From contig NZ_CP102250.1 in NCBI RefSeq assembly GCF_025144995.1, forward strand, positions 2,232,001 through 2,296,000: a stretch of 64,000 nucleotides of DNA, written 5' to 3'. Position numbers and translations under genes: made by a program. Shown here piece after piece: positions 54,601 to 62,781 of this stretch (its first letter is position 1; every line of letters starts with the position of its first letter). This DNA is from Alistipes indistinctus YIT 12060 (GTDB lineage Bacteria; Bacteroidota; Bacteroidia; Bacteroidales; Rikenellaceae). The notes beneath the pieces are model-generated. The model did not search any database. It saw only the letters and a program-made list of their open reading frames with translations, and had not been told where the DNA came from.

Positions 54601-55891
54601 AGAGCAGTTCGTAGTAGTCCTTGTCGAAGATCCCGTCCACGCCGTTGAGGTACGAAGGGACGAACATCACCTGCACCGGGCTGGTGGGATCCATCAGCTT
54701 CGTGTTTTTGATCTTGCCGATGATGGGATCCCACTCGGGGGCCGACAGGTAGTGCGTGATGTTGCGTATCACCGACGGATCCATCTGCGCGTTCGGATCC
54801 TTGAGGCGTGCCTGGAGGTCCTTGCGCGGACCGACGTTGCCGGCCGGCACGGTGATGTAAGCCAGCACCGGGCGCTTGAGCGCCGCGGCGGGGCCGTCGG
54901 CCAACTGGATCAGCGAATCGACGAAGACGTCGAGTCCCTTATTCTTGAATTCGTAGCGGCCGCTGGTGCCGACGATCAGCGGATCGGTGTCGTAGTGGAT
55001 GCCGAGGCAGATTTCCGCCACGGCGATCATCTGCTCGCGGGCGGCCTTGCGTTTTTGTTTCAAAACGTCGTCGGCCCAGACGAAGTCGTCTTCGAAACCG
55101 TTGGGCGTGACCAGATCGACGTCTTTGTGGAGCAGGTATTTGCATTCGCGCGCGGTCAGGTCGCTCACCGTCGTGAAGCAGTCGTACTGTTCCGCCGCGG
55201 TCTTTTCGAGCGAGTGTTTGGCCACGACGCCGAATTTGCGCGCCAGCTCGTCGGCATTGAGTTTGGTCAGGTCGCCGTACAGCGGCATGCCGTTGCCGGC
55301 GATCGAGCGGCCCATCACCGTCGCGTGCGTCGTGAAGACGGTGGCGATGTTCGGGTCGTGCTTCATCAGGTAGAGGCCGCCGCTCGAGGTCATCCATTCG
55401 TGGAAGTGAGCTGCGATCTTGTCGGTTGGCGAGCAGAAGTTCTGCACGTAGCTTTCGATCACTTTCGCGGCCGCGAACCCGAACAGTACCGGCTCGATGT
55501 AATCCCACTGGCCGCTGAGCGAATCCACGCGGTAGCTTTCCCACAGCCGTTTGAGCACTTCGTCCTTGTGTGAGAAATATTCGGTGAAGTCCACCAGTAC
55601 CGCTACCGGGCGCCCTTCGATTTTCCAGTGTCCGATACGGACGCGCACGCCGCTGCTGTACAGCGTTTCGCGCCAGTCGGCCAGCAGCGAGGGATCCTCC
55701 TCGAATTCGAGGTTGCCCTCCTCGCGGTGGATGTCGGGACCGATCAGGATATAGTGGTCGCCCAGTTTCTCTTCGACGGTCAGCGCCTTCGTGGCGATCA
55801 CGGTGTGGATGCCTCCCACCTTGTTGCAGACCTCCCAGCTTACCTCGAACAGGTAGTCGGGAGCCAAATGGAATTCGTGCGTGTTTGACAT
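51623..55891 (-). CDS. Fused glycogen synthase (GT3) and alpha-glucan phosphorylase (GT35)
   Basis: This 1422-residue protein has two enzymes in one chain. Residues about 1-560 are a GT3 (eukaryote-type) glycogen synthase: FEVSWEVCNKVGGIHTVI start, HFHEWMTSSGGLYLM, and an E-x7-E motif in PSYYEPWGYTPLESVAF. After a DUF3417-like linker (LPKRLHPLEELSKNLWWSWN), residues about 690-1300 are a phosphorylase: GYFSMEYGIHSSLKIYSGGLG, YHCNEGHAAF, GFARRFATYKRA, and PLP Lys1176 in EASGTSGEKAVMNG. A C-terminal beta domain ends the chain. Synthesis and phosphorolysis of alpha-1,4-glucan may thus be physically coupled. This architecture is known in Bacteroidetes. Both active sites look intact. Confidence 0.9.
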   Translation of the reverse strand: MSNTHEFHLAPDYLFEVSWEVCNKVGGIHTVIATKALTVEEKLGDHYILIGPDIHREEGNLEFEEDPSLLADWRETLYSSGVRVRIGHWKIEGRPVAVLVDFTEYFSHKDEVLKRLWESYRVDSLSGQWDYIEPVLFGFAAAKVIESYVQNFCSPTDKIAAHFHEWMTSSGGLYLMKHDPNIATVFTTHATVMGRSIAGNGMPLYGDLTKLNADELARKFGVVAKHSLEKTAAEQYDCFTTVSDLTARECKYLLHKDVDLVTPNGFEDDFVWADDVLKQKRKAAREQMIAVAEICLGIHYDTDPLIVGTSGRYEFKNKGLDVFVDSLIQLADGPAAALKRPVLAYITVPAGNVGPRKDLQARLKDPNAQMDPSVIRNITHYLSAPEWDPIIGKIKNTKLMDPTSPVQVMFVPSYLNGVDGIFDKDYYELLCGMDVTVFPSYYEPWGYTPLESVAFSVPTITTSLAGFGLWVAEHCKEHKGVEVIDRNDANDSEVVTEIASSIEKFCNMSAKEYASYQESALKTSEIALWENLYAYYAHAYDVALARMTERSSGFKYEGGGDQNEQINFVRQQLVSNRPTWTRLMVERTLPKRLHPLEELSKNLWWSWNSEAYEVWEYINYDLWVACEKNPIDFLDKLHYSRLLELEKDEVFLSKMDATYEKFKTYMAQKKDAKGPKIGYFSMEYGIHSSLKIYSGGLGILAGDYLKEASDKNVPMIAVGLLYRYGYFTQRLSAAGDQEAGYEPQNFAKLPISPVRDQHGNWLSVQLGLPGRIVTGRIWRCDVGRTELYLLDTDHDLNREEDRSITYHLYGGDWENRLKQEMLLGIGGIRLMHAIGAHQNVYHCNEGHAAFIGIERIHDLIEKRKLSFSEALEVVRSSALFTTHTPVPAGHDAFPESMIRQYMGHYPDRLGITWEQFINLGKTNPNDPNEKFSMSFLACNLSQEVNGVSWLHGEVSKDILGGMWPGYFKDELHIGYVTNGVHFFTWCAANLQRLYAKYFPEGFSLPDYSIPAWQKVHEIPDSELWAERLVLKNKLIAHVKKRVSDPAHFRFDSPVQLIRIHESLKPDVLTIGFARRFATYKRAHLLFTNLDRLDAIVNNPERPVQFLFAGKAHPNDKPGQDLIKRIVEVAAMPRFAGKVIFLQNYDMELARRMVQGVDIWLNTPTRPLEASGTSGEKAVMNGTMHFSVLDGWWVEGYHEGGGWKLPMERTFEDQNFQNELDAELIYTTIENDIVPKYYNRGTDNVPHEWVEAIKVCLADIAPNFTTNRMLTDYQERFYGKLYERNTHMRADDFRMAREIAAWKRKVSNAWDKVRIVSAQRIDMGKEAILIGHSYNVEVVVDIDGLKADDIGVEMIMADQIDDGNNVKVVAKRELKLERQEGSLAFYRIASTPDTTGSFDIAIRVFPKNAKLPHRMDFALVKWA

Positions 55892-56046
55892 ATTTTTGAT
55901 ATCGCTTGTTGGTTTCGGTTGTTCATTGTTGGACGTGTTGCCGGTTACTCCGGGACTGGAAATCCTCCCGTTTTGGCTGCGAATACCCTTGTTTCGGGGT
56001 CGGAAATCCTCCCGTTCCGGTTGGCGGGGCTTGTCGCCGTCCCTTA

Positions 56047-56054
56047 CAAATATA
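56047..56054 (-). promoter_or_regulatory. Probable -7 element of the synthase/phosphorylase gene
   Basis: Read leftward the site is TATATTTG, matching TAnnTTTG. No clear TTG partner is found at the right spacing. The leader would be about 150 bases, and the element lies only 26 bases from the end of hemW. Confidence 0.4.
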
Positions 56055-56079
56055 CGTTTTTTGCGGTTTGGCGCACCCC

Positions 56080-57360
56080 TTAAGCGAGAAAAAGATCAGA
56101 AATGACGCTGTCCGAGATAAACCAATGTGCGGGAGGGATATAGTAGCGTCCGGATTCGACCTGCAGCGTTCCTGCGGCGGTGAATTTTTGCGCCTGCCGC
56201 AGGAAATACTGCAATTTGCGTGCCCCGAACCGGACGGCCAGGTCGCCGGTGCGCAGCCCGTCGGCCGTGCGCAGCCGGGTCATCACGTATTCGTTGTATT
56301 GCATGTCGGGCGTCAGCGCTTCGGTTTCGCACTGCGCGCCCTGCGGCAGAAGTTCGAGGTAGCGGCTCAGGTTGGCGATGTTCCATTGGCGGCGCTCCCC
56401 GTCGAAGGAGTGCGCCGACGGGCCGATGCCGAGGTACGGGGTGCCGTCCCAATAGTGGCTGTTGTGCCGGGCGCGGCGTTCCGGCAGCGCGAAGTTCGAA
56501 ACTTCGTAATGTTCGTAACCCGCCCCGCAGAGCATCTCGCGCAGCAATGCGAACTGGGCGCGGCTCGTCTCCGGATCGGCTTCGCGGAGCGTGCCCCGGC
56601 GCGCCTGTCGTCCGAACGGGGTTTGCGGTTCGATGGTGAGGTGATAGGCCGAAATGTGTTCCGGCTGCAATTCGAGGGCCTGTTCGAGGTTGTAGCGCCA
56701 CTCTTCGCGCGTCATTTGCGGCACTCCGTAAATCAGGTCGATGCTCAGGTTGCCGAACCCGGCCCGGCGTGCGGCCTTCACCGTTTCGACCGCCGTGCGG
56801 GCGTCGTGGCGGCGGTGCATCCACTGCAGGTCGCGGTCGAGGAACGACTGGATGCCTATGCTGAGGCGGTTGGCCCCTTCGCGGCGCAGGGCTGCGAGGT
56901 AGGATAGGGAGAGGTCGTCGGGGTTCGCCTCGACGGTCACCTCTTCCAGTGGCGCATCGGGCCACTGTTCCCGCACCTGCCGGATAAAGTCCCCCAATTC
57001 ATGCGGCGTGAGCAGGCTCGGCGTGCCGCCGCCGAAGTAGAGCGTCTCGATCCGGTTTGCGGCGGAGAGGGTTATGACGCCCGGACCTTTTGCCGGAGTG
57101 GTTTGGGAAACCGGGGCCTGGTCCGTTCGGGAGGTCGTGGTCGGGGCTGTTCGGGAGGCTGCAGCCGGGTCTGTTCGGGGATTCGCCGGGCACAGGGGTT
57201 CTCCGGCCGGGAACGGCCCCGCTGTACCTGCCCTTAGTTCCAGTTCGGCGTGCAGCGCCGCGAGAAGTTCCCTGCGGCGCTCGAGCGATGTGCCGGAGAA
57301 AAAGTCGCAGTAATGGCAGCGACTTTTGCAAAAAGGGATATGGATGTAGACGCCTGCCAT
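56080..57360 (-). CDS. hemW: Radical SAM heme chaperone HemW (HemN-like) with insertion
   Basis: This radical SAM protein of 426 residues has the cluster motif Cys11-x3-Cys15-x2-Cys18 (HIPFCKSRCHYCDF), preceded by IHIPF. TLYFGGGTPSLLTP, VEANPDDLS, NRLSIGIQSF and HNSHYWDGTPYLGIGPSAHS are HemW/HemN blocks. HemW binds and transfers heme. The lack of the HemN N-terminal extension favours HemW over coproporphyrinogen oxidase. Residues about 44-99 are a Pro/Thr/Ala-rich insertion between the cluster loop and the second strand, absent in typical HemW. Confidence 0.9.
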   Translation of the reverse strand: MAGVYIHIPFCKSRCHYCDFFSGTSLERRRELLAALHAELELRAGTAGPFPAGEPLCPANPRTDPAAASRTAPTTTSRTDQAPVSQTTPAKGPGVITLSAANRIETLYFGGGTPSLLTPHELGDFIRQVREQWPDAPLEEVTVEANPDDLSLSYLAALRREGANRLSIGIQSFLDRDLQWMHRRHDARTAVETVKAARRAGFGNLSIDLIYGVPQMTREEWRYNLEQALELQPEHISAYHLTIEPQTPFGRQARRGTLREADPETSRAQFALLREMLCGAGYEHYEVSNFALPERRARHNSHYWDGTPYLGIGPSAHSFDGERRQWNIANLSRYLELLPQGAQCETEALTPDMQYNEYVMTRLRTADGLRTGDLAVRFGARKLQYFLRQAQKFTAAGTLQVESGRYYIPPAHWFISDSVISDLFLA

Positions 57361-57695
57361 GTTTTTCGGAATGGATTTTCGGTGCCGGTCGCTGTCTTTA
57401 TCGCAACTGCAACGGCCTTTTCATCGTTGCCGGGCCAGGTACCCGTTTGTTTTTCGCGGGCCTTTCCTGCGGTCGTCGCAATCCGGGGCATCGCTTTTGC
57501 AGGAAAAAACCTACTTTTGCGGGGCAGTATCCGTGCGCAGGATCCGGTTTCGCATGTGCGGGATGCGGTTACGGGTTGTCCGCCTGCCGGTCTCCGGTTG
57601 GGGCGGTTTCCCACCGGCGGCAGGTTCGGCCTGGAGTCTGGCTCAAAGCCGCAGCCCGGAATGGCTCCTCTGCCGAGCTTCAAAGATAGTGAATT

Positions 57696-58082
57696 ATGCA
57701 CAAGCCACACTATAAATTCGTCTTAACCCTGCTGCTGGTCCTCTGGACGGCGGGAGTGCTCTACGGTTCGCTCGCGCCGGGCGACGACCTGCCCCCGGCC
57801 GGGTGGCTGGCGATGATTCCCTATTTCGATAAAGTGGTGCATTTCGGCTTCTATTTCGGGGAAACGCTGCTCGTGCTGCTACTTTTCGAACCCCGCGGCT
57901 GGCGCCGCTGGACTGCGGTCGCCGCGGTGATCCTCTGTTCGGGTGCGGTCGAACTCGTGCAGGGTGCACTGGGCTACCGCTCCAAGGATTTCTGGGATTT
58001 CGTGGCCAACAGCTCCGGAGCGCTGGTCGCGGTGGCTGTAGCGCCGTTGCTGCAACGGTTCGTAAAACGGTCGCTACGCTGA
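57696..58082 (+). CDS. VanZ-family membrane protein
   Basis: This small integral membrane protein (128 residues, about four hydrophobic segments) begins MHKPHYKFVLTLLLVLWTAGVLYGSLAPGDDLP. It has the family blocks FDKVVHFGFYFGETLLVL and a late SKDFWDFVANSSGALV. VanZ relatives are linked to teicoplanin resistance in enterococci, but this short form is a common uncharacterised protein in Bacteroidetes. The start is the first ATG in frame. Confidence 0.87.
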   Translation: MHKPHYKFVLTLLLVLWTAGVLYGSLAPGDDLPPAGWLAMIPYFDKVVHFGFYFGETLLVLLLFEPRGWRRWTAVAAVILCSGAVELVQGALGYRSKDFWDFVANSSGALVAVAVAPLLQRFVKRSLR

Positions 58083-58398
58083 TTTTTATCACACGGGCAA
58101 GTATTCGTTTGTTTTATAACAATCTGATTGTTAGATCAAACTGCTGATTAGCTGTAATTTTAAGAAATTTTAATATTTTAACACTGTTATTTTTGTAACA
58201 ATCTAAAAAGTTACTATCTTTGTCCCGGTTTCAAAGGCGTTTGCAGCCGCCTTGCGCGGCGGAAAACCGCCCGGCCGGTGCGGAGGAGTCTTCCCGGCGG
58301 GAAAAGCTCCCGGAGTGCGGGACCTCGGCGACGGAGCCGCTGTCCGATACCGGAAGAGCCGCATTCAGAAGGATGTATTAACTAAAAAATAAAAAACT
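58083..58398. other. pckA promoter and leader region
   Basis: The first 130 bases are strongly AT-rich and end in a consensus promoter. The next roughly 175 bases (58223-58398) are GC-rich, with several possible stems (such as GCCGCC / GGCGGC near 58250) before the pckA ATG. No gene is present. The leader could be a regulatory 5' UTR. Confidence 0.55.
58192..58222 (+). promoter_or_regulatory. Strong consensus promoter of pckA
   Basis: TTTG (58192-58195), 19 bases, then TATCTTTG (58215-58222) match the Bacteroidetes consensus fully. AT-rich upstream sequence precedes it, as expected for a strong promoter. Confidence 0.8.
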
Positions 58399-60003
58399 AT
58401 GGCAATTGATTTGAGCAAGTACGGCATCACGGGTGTGACCGAGATCGTACACAATCCCTCTTACGACGAGCTGTTCAAGGAAGAGACCAAACCGGGCCTG
58501 GAAGGTTTCGAGAAGGGCACCGTTACCGACATGGGCGCCGTGAACGTGATGACCGGCGTTTATACCGGCCGTTCGCCCAAAGATAAATTCTTCGTGCTGG
58601 ACGATACCACCAAAGATACGATCTGGTGGACTTCGGACGAGTACAAGAACGACAACAAGCCCATTAGCGAGAAGAGCTGGAAGGCGCTCAAGGAGCTGGC
58701 CGACAAGGAACTGTCGAACAAGCGCCTGTTCGTCGTGGATACCTTTTGCGGAGCTAATGAGAACTCGCGTCTGAAAATCCGCTTCATTATGGAAGTGGCT
58801 TGGCAGGCTCATTTCGTGACCAACATGTTCATCCGTCCGACCGCCGAAGAGCTGAAAAACTACGGGGAACCCGATTTCGTAGTGCTGAACGCATCGAAAG
58901 CGAAGGTGGAGAACTACAAGGAACTGGGCCTGAATTCGGAGACCGCGGTCGTGTTCAACCTGACCGAAAAGATGCAGATTATCCTCAATACCTGGTATGG
59001 AGGCGAAATGAAGAAGGGTATGTTCTCGTACATGAACTACCTCCTGCCGCTGAAGGGGATGGCTTCGATGCACTGCTCGGCCAACACCGACAAACAGGGT
59101 AAAAACACCGCCGTATTTTTCGGACTGTCGGGCACCGGCAAGACGACCCTGTCGACCGACCCGAAGCGCCTGCTGATCGGCGACGATGAGCACGGCTGGG
59201 ACGACGAAGGCGTTTTCAATTTCGAAGGCGGCTGCTACGCCAAAGTGATCAACCTCGACAAGGAGAGCGAACCCGATATCTGGAACGCAATCAAACGCGA
59301 TGCACTGCTGGAGAACGTAACTGTTCGCGAGGACGGTTCGGTCGATTTCGCCGACAAGTCGGTAACTGAAAATACCCGCGTCTCGTACCCGATCTATCAC
59401 ATCACCAACATTGTGAAACCGGTTTCGAAGGCAGGTCCCGCTGAGAAGGTGATCTTCCTGTCGGCCGACGCATTCGGCGTACTGCCCCCGGTGTCGATCC
59501 TGACTCCCGAGCAGACTCAGTACTACTTCCTCTCCGGTTTCACCGCCAAACTGGCCGGTACCGAGCGCGGTATCACCGAACCGACCCCGACCTTCTCGGC
59601 CTGCTTCGGCGCAGCCTTCCTGTCGCTGCATCCGACCAAGTACGGCGAAGAGCTGGTGAAGAAGATGAAGAAATCGGGCGCTACCGCTTACCTGGTGAAC
59701 ACCGGTTGGAACGGTACCGGCAAGCGTATCTCGATCAAGGATACCCGCGGAATCATCGACGCGATCCTCGACGGTTCGATCGACAAGGCTCCGACCAAAA
59801 CGATGCCTTATTTCGACTTCAAGGTTCCGACCGCTCTGCCGGGCGTAGATCCGAAGATCCTCGATCCGCGCGATACTTATGCGAACGCTGCCGATTGGGA
59901 TGTGAAAGCCAAAGACCTGGCTGAACGCTTCATCAAGAATTTCGCCAAATTCACCGGCAACGAGGCTGGCAAGAAACTGGTCGCTGCCGGTCCGAAATTG
60001 TAA
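58399..60003 (+). CDS. pckA: Phosphoenolpyruvate carboxykinase (ATP)
   Basis: PckA interconverts oxaloacetate and phosphoenolpyruvate. In anaerobic Bacteroidales it often runs in the carboxylating direction for succinate/propionate formation. At 534 residues it is full length. It has the P-loop GLSGTGKTT (residues 242-250), the metal-binding [11 protein letters not shown] kinase motif, [13 protein letters not shown], and [17 protein letters not shown]. Highly regular codon use and a perfect promoter suggest high expression. It stands alone, followed by a strong terminator. Confidence 0.97.
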   Translation: MAIDLSKYGITGVTEIVHNPSYDELFKEETKPGLEGFEKGTVTDMGAVNVMTGVYTGRSPKDKFFVLDDTTKDTIWWTSDEYKNDNKPISEKSWKALKELADKELSNKRLFVVDTFCGANENSRLKIRFIMEVAWQAHFVTNMFIRPTAEELKNYGEPDFVVLNASKAKVENYKELGLNSETAVVFNLTEKMQIILNTWYGGEMKKGMFSYMNYLLPLKGMASMHCSANTDKQGKNTAVFFGLSGTGKTTLSTDPKRLLIGDDEHGWDDEGVFNFEGGCYAKVINLDKESEPDIWNAIKRDALLENVTVREDGSVDFADKSVTENTRVSYPIYHITNIVKPVSKAGPAEKVIFLSADAFGVLPPVSILTPEQTQYYFLSGFTAKLAGTERGITEPTPTFSACFGAAFLSLHPTKYGEELVKKMKKSGATAYLVNTGWNGTGKRISIKDTRGIIDAILDGSIDKAPTKTMPYFDFKVPTALPGVDPKILDPRDTYANAADWDVKAKDLAERFIKNFAKFTGNEAGKKLVAAGPKL

Positions 60004-60481
60004 TTCATCATAGTAAAAGCTTCATAGTAGGGCGGGGCTGTCGTTGCAAACGACAGCCCCGCTTCTTTTGTGCAGGGAGCGGTTCTTTGTTCGGGCTGGA
60101 GTACTTCCGGTATTCTTTCTGTGAAAATTTTCGGGGCGAAGTCGCTGAAGCCGAATCTCCACTTTTTATTTTGCTGCGGGGACTCTCTCGGACAGATGAA
60201 AACAGACCGCATCTGCCAGAAGTGAAATTCCGAAAAGTGCCGCTGAGGGGGATAACTTGGAGAACCTGTGATATCCGACTGAACGGAGCGCACAGATTGC
60301 GATATGACATTAATGCGCGACCAAACGGAATATTTTATTCAATAAACTTACTGTCAGTAAATTATTAAAAATATTTAATTGAACTTAATTTGTGTGTTTC
60401 TTATCAATAACAATTGTATTTGTATATATTTACCTAATATTGGCTTACGAAGAACCCAACTTAATAAATTAACAAAGCCTG
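60004..60481. other. Intergenic region before the accessory AT-rich segment
   Basis: After the pckA terminator there is no credible gene. GC content drops sharply from about 60290. A poor promoter candidate (TTTG 60389-60392, then TGTATTTG 60415-60422, 22 bases apart) may serve the C10 protease gene. Confidence 0.5.
60031..60068 (+). terminator. Terminator of pckA
   Basis: A long stem (GCGGGGCTGTCGTT / AACGACAGCCCCGC) with a minimal loop is followed by TTCTTTTG, 28 bases after the pckA stop. Confidence 0.9.
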
Positions 60482-61825
60482 ATGATGAAAAAACAACTGT
60501 TATTTCTTACTTGCATGGCTGTGTTATTCGGCTGTGCGAAAGAAAACCTCCCGCAGCGCCCGGACGCCGCCATAGCGGTCGGGCAGGCTAAGTCGCGTTT
60601 TCTGACGCTGGACTCTATTCAACAGTTGGCCGCCGAATTGCCGGAGTGTTTCGGAGAGGGTGCGCTGACGCGCTCCGGATACACGAAATCCGTGGCCGAC
60701 CTCTTTCCGTTGAACGATATACTTCGTTCCTCCGCCACTAAATCGGGAGAAACAGACGACGCAGAAGTCACTAAAAATATTTACGTGGTCAATTACGCCG
60801 ACGACGGAGGCTTCGCGATTCTTGCCGCCGACACCCTGATGGAGACGATTCTGGCCTACTCCGATCAGGGTAATATCACCGATACGATGGACAACCCCGG
60901 CGTGCGGATGTTTATGGAGATGATACCGGGATATGCCGCCGCGCAGCTTGCGCATGATCCGGGTTGGGATTCCATGAGCATGGAAGACAAATACCCGGCG
61001 CAATCGGAGATTCTTTTGAGGCGGGAGTATACACAGGTCGGGCCGTTCGTTCCGGTACGGTGGAGCCAGTGGACACCTTTTAATAACGCTTTATACTTCG
61101 GACCTATTTTAACTTGTGATAATCACAATCCCCCGGCCGGCTGCGTGGCAATCGCTATGTTGCAAATTATGGCGGCCAACAGTTACCCGGCTTCTTTTCA
61201 GACATGGAATAACCACTTCTCCTGCGATTGGGATAAATGGCGGAAGTATCTGATGGGAATAAGCATACCTAAGAATTCTTACGACGAGCAAGCTATAGCC
61301 GCATTGGTGAAAGAGATCGGTTCGGCAGTGGATATGTCTTACGGATGTACGGGAAGCAGTTCCACTATCAAGAAAGCGGATGCAGCTTTCCGGAACCGGT
61401 TCAATTATCTGACGGATGGTATTTACAGTTTTAATGCCGACCGGGTTAGCATGGAATTGTATTATAAACGGGCGGTATTCGTGAGCGGTTTTGCAACCGA
61501 CAACTGGATCGGTCATTCCGACGGCCATGCGTGGGTAATTGACGGACGCAAGGATGTTTACCGGGTATGGGGCGTTTACAACAATTTCTACGATGAAAAC
61601 TGGAATTTAATCCGCCAGGAACCGGCCGGGGAACGCAAAGAACAAGAGACCCGCTGGTTGCACTGCAATTATGGCTGGGAAGGAGCAGGTAACGGTTACT
61701 ATTATGTCGGCGTATTCAATACCGAGTTTCCCGTCGAATTAGATCCGGGTTGTGTCAAACCGAATAAGTTTTATTATTACCGTTTCAAACTTGAGATCAT
61801 AAAAAACATAAGACCTAACATTTAA
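60482..61825 (+). CDS. C10-family (streptopain-type) cysteine protease lipoprotein
   Basis: This 447-residue lipoprotein (lipobox LFG-Cys18) has a Spi-like propeptide region (about residues 30-175; NIYVVNYADDGGFAILAAD is the conserved pro-domain core). A papain-like C10 domain follows, with oxyanion Gln196 in RWSQWTPFN, catalytic Cys221 in PPAGCVAIAM and His349 in SDGHAWVIDG. The C-terminal HCNYGWEGAGNGYYYV matches the SpeB/interpain family. Such proteases are virulence or nutrient proteases in Prevotella, Porphyromonas and Bacteroides. GC content is lower than in the rest of the window, hinting at transfer. A second Met one codon later is an equal start. A lipoprotein gene follows after 13 bases. 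Confidence 0.88.
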   Translation: MMKKQLLFLTCMAVLFGCAKENLPQRPDAAIAVGQAKSRFLTLDSIQQLAAELPECFGEGALTRSGYTKSVADLFPLNDILRSSATKSGETDDAEVTKNIYVVNYADDGGFAILAADTLMETILAYSDQGNITDTMDNPGVRMFMEMIPGYAAAQLAHDPGWDSMSMEDKYPAQSEILLRREYTQVGPFVPVRWSQWTPFNNALYFGPILTCDNHNPPAGCVAIAMLQIMAANSYPASFQTWNNHFSCDWDKWRKYLMGISIPKNSYDEQAIAALVKEIGSAVDMSYGCTGSSSTIKKADAAFRNRFNYLTDGIYSFNADRVSMELYYKRAVFVSGFATDNWIGHSDGHAWVIDGRKDVYRVWGVYNNFYDENWNLIRQEPAGERKEQETRWLHCNYGWEGAGNGYYYVGVFNTEFPVELDPGCVKPNKFYYYRFKLEIIKNIRPNI

Positions 61826-61838
61826 ACTGTGATTGACC

Positions 61839-62558
61839 ATGAAACTACGACTGTTTATGTGCGTTGGATTTTTGTGTGCGGGATTGTACGGTTGTAACAC
61901 TCGGTATACCATTTTTCCTCCCTCGGACCACTACATTCTTCGTTATCAGAATCCGGTGTCGATGTGTGCGGAAATAAAAGGCACGGCAAATACTCCCCCG
62001 GAGGGAAGCTCGCCGGCGGAGATTACTTATAGTCAAATCACCATCAATACCCGTCCTTATTGGAGTACGGCTCAGAGCGAATCGCAGGATTTGGTCGATG
62101 AGGCGACATTCGAGGCATTGGCCAAACGGTTCAACGACACCGATTTTGCCGGCACGACCGAACGATGTATGACCCTACCGATGATGTATGTGCAGACCGA
62201 AAGTTTGAATATCGTCTCGGACAACGACTATGACGCGGCCCATCCGGCGGGTACGTCGCTAAACGATCTATTCCTTGTGAAATACGTTTGTGTCGACGAT
62301 ATTCTCAAACCGCCGTATAATTTTAAGGGAACGGATGAACAAAACGAATCAGGTTTTCCCGCATGGATGTTTAAGGACGAGGTATCGGCGTTCAATCTCA
62401 GGAAGCCCACCTTAATCCAGTTCAATTTCACGTTTTATCCGAAGGTTCAGCCGGACCAAAACGGTATTCACCGTTTTACGATCACCTATACGAATATCGA
62501 GGGTAAAGTGCTGAATGCGACAACCGGGGCGCTGAACCTCGCCGGAAGGCAGAGTTGA
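61839..62558 (+). CDS. Unknown lipoprotein co-transcribed with the C10 protease
   Basis: I do not recognise this protein. It has 239 residues and a signal peptide MKLRLFMCVGFLCAGLYG-Cys19 with a lipobox. The body is beta-rich, with polar stretches (SDHYILRYQNP, NTRPYWSTAQSES) and a late strand set (IHRFTITYTNIEGKVL) that could be an immunoglobulin-like sandwich. It begins 13 bases after the protease stop and shares its low GC content. The two may act together as a surface complex or a protease-inhibitor pair, but it is about twice the length of known Bacteroides C10 inhibitors, so that is only a guess. Confidence 0.65.
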   Translation: MKLRLFMCVGFLCAGLYGCNTRYTIFPPSDHYILRYQNPVSMCAEIKGTANTPPEGSSPAEITYSQITINTRPYWSTAQSESQDLVDEATFEALAKRFNDTDFAGTTERCMTLPMMYVQTESLNIVSDNDYDAAHPAGTSLNDLFLVKYVCVDDILKPPYNFKGTDEQNESGFPAWMFKDEVSAFNLRKPTLIQFNFTFYPKVQPDQNGIHRFTITYTNIEGKVLNATTGALNLAGRQS

Positions 62559-62576
62559 GAGATCCTTACGACTGAC

Positions 62577-62626
62577 ATACAACCGGTATGCGCCTGCTTA
62601 CAGGCACATACCGGTTGTATCGTTTT
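62577..62626. terminator. Terminator between the accessory convergent genes
   Basis: A 14-base perfect inverted repeat (ATACAACCGGTATG / CATACCGGTTGTAT) has a 16-base loop that can pair internally (GCCTG / CAGGC). It is followed by CGTTTTCC. It stops the protease operon. Confidence 0.8.
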
Positions 62627-62781
62627 CCCTCTTCCCATTACTGAAATCCCATCCGTCAACCGTCACAGGATGAACCCGTTTCTGAAAAGTTCCTAGCCGT
62701 ATCAAAAATTTCATCCATCATATATACAGAATCCTAACTAAAAAAACAAACACTCTCTGAACCCGATAAAATCACTCTCCG

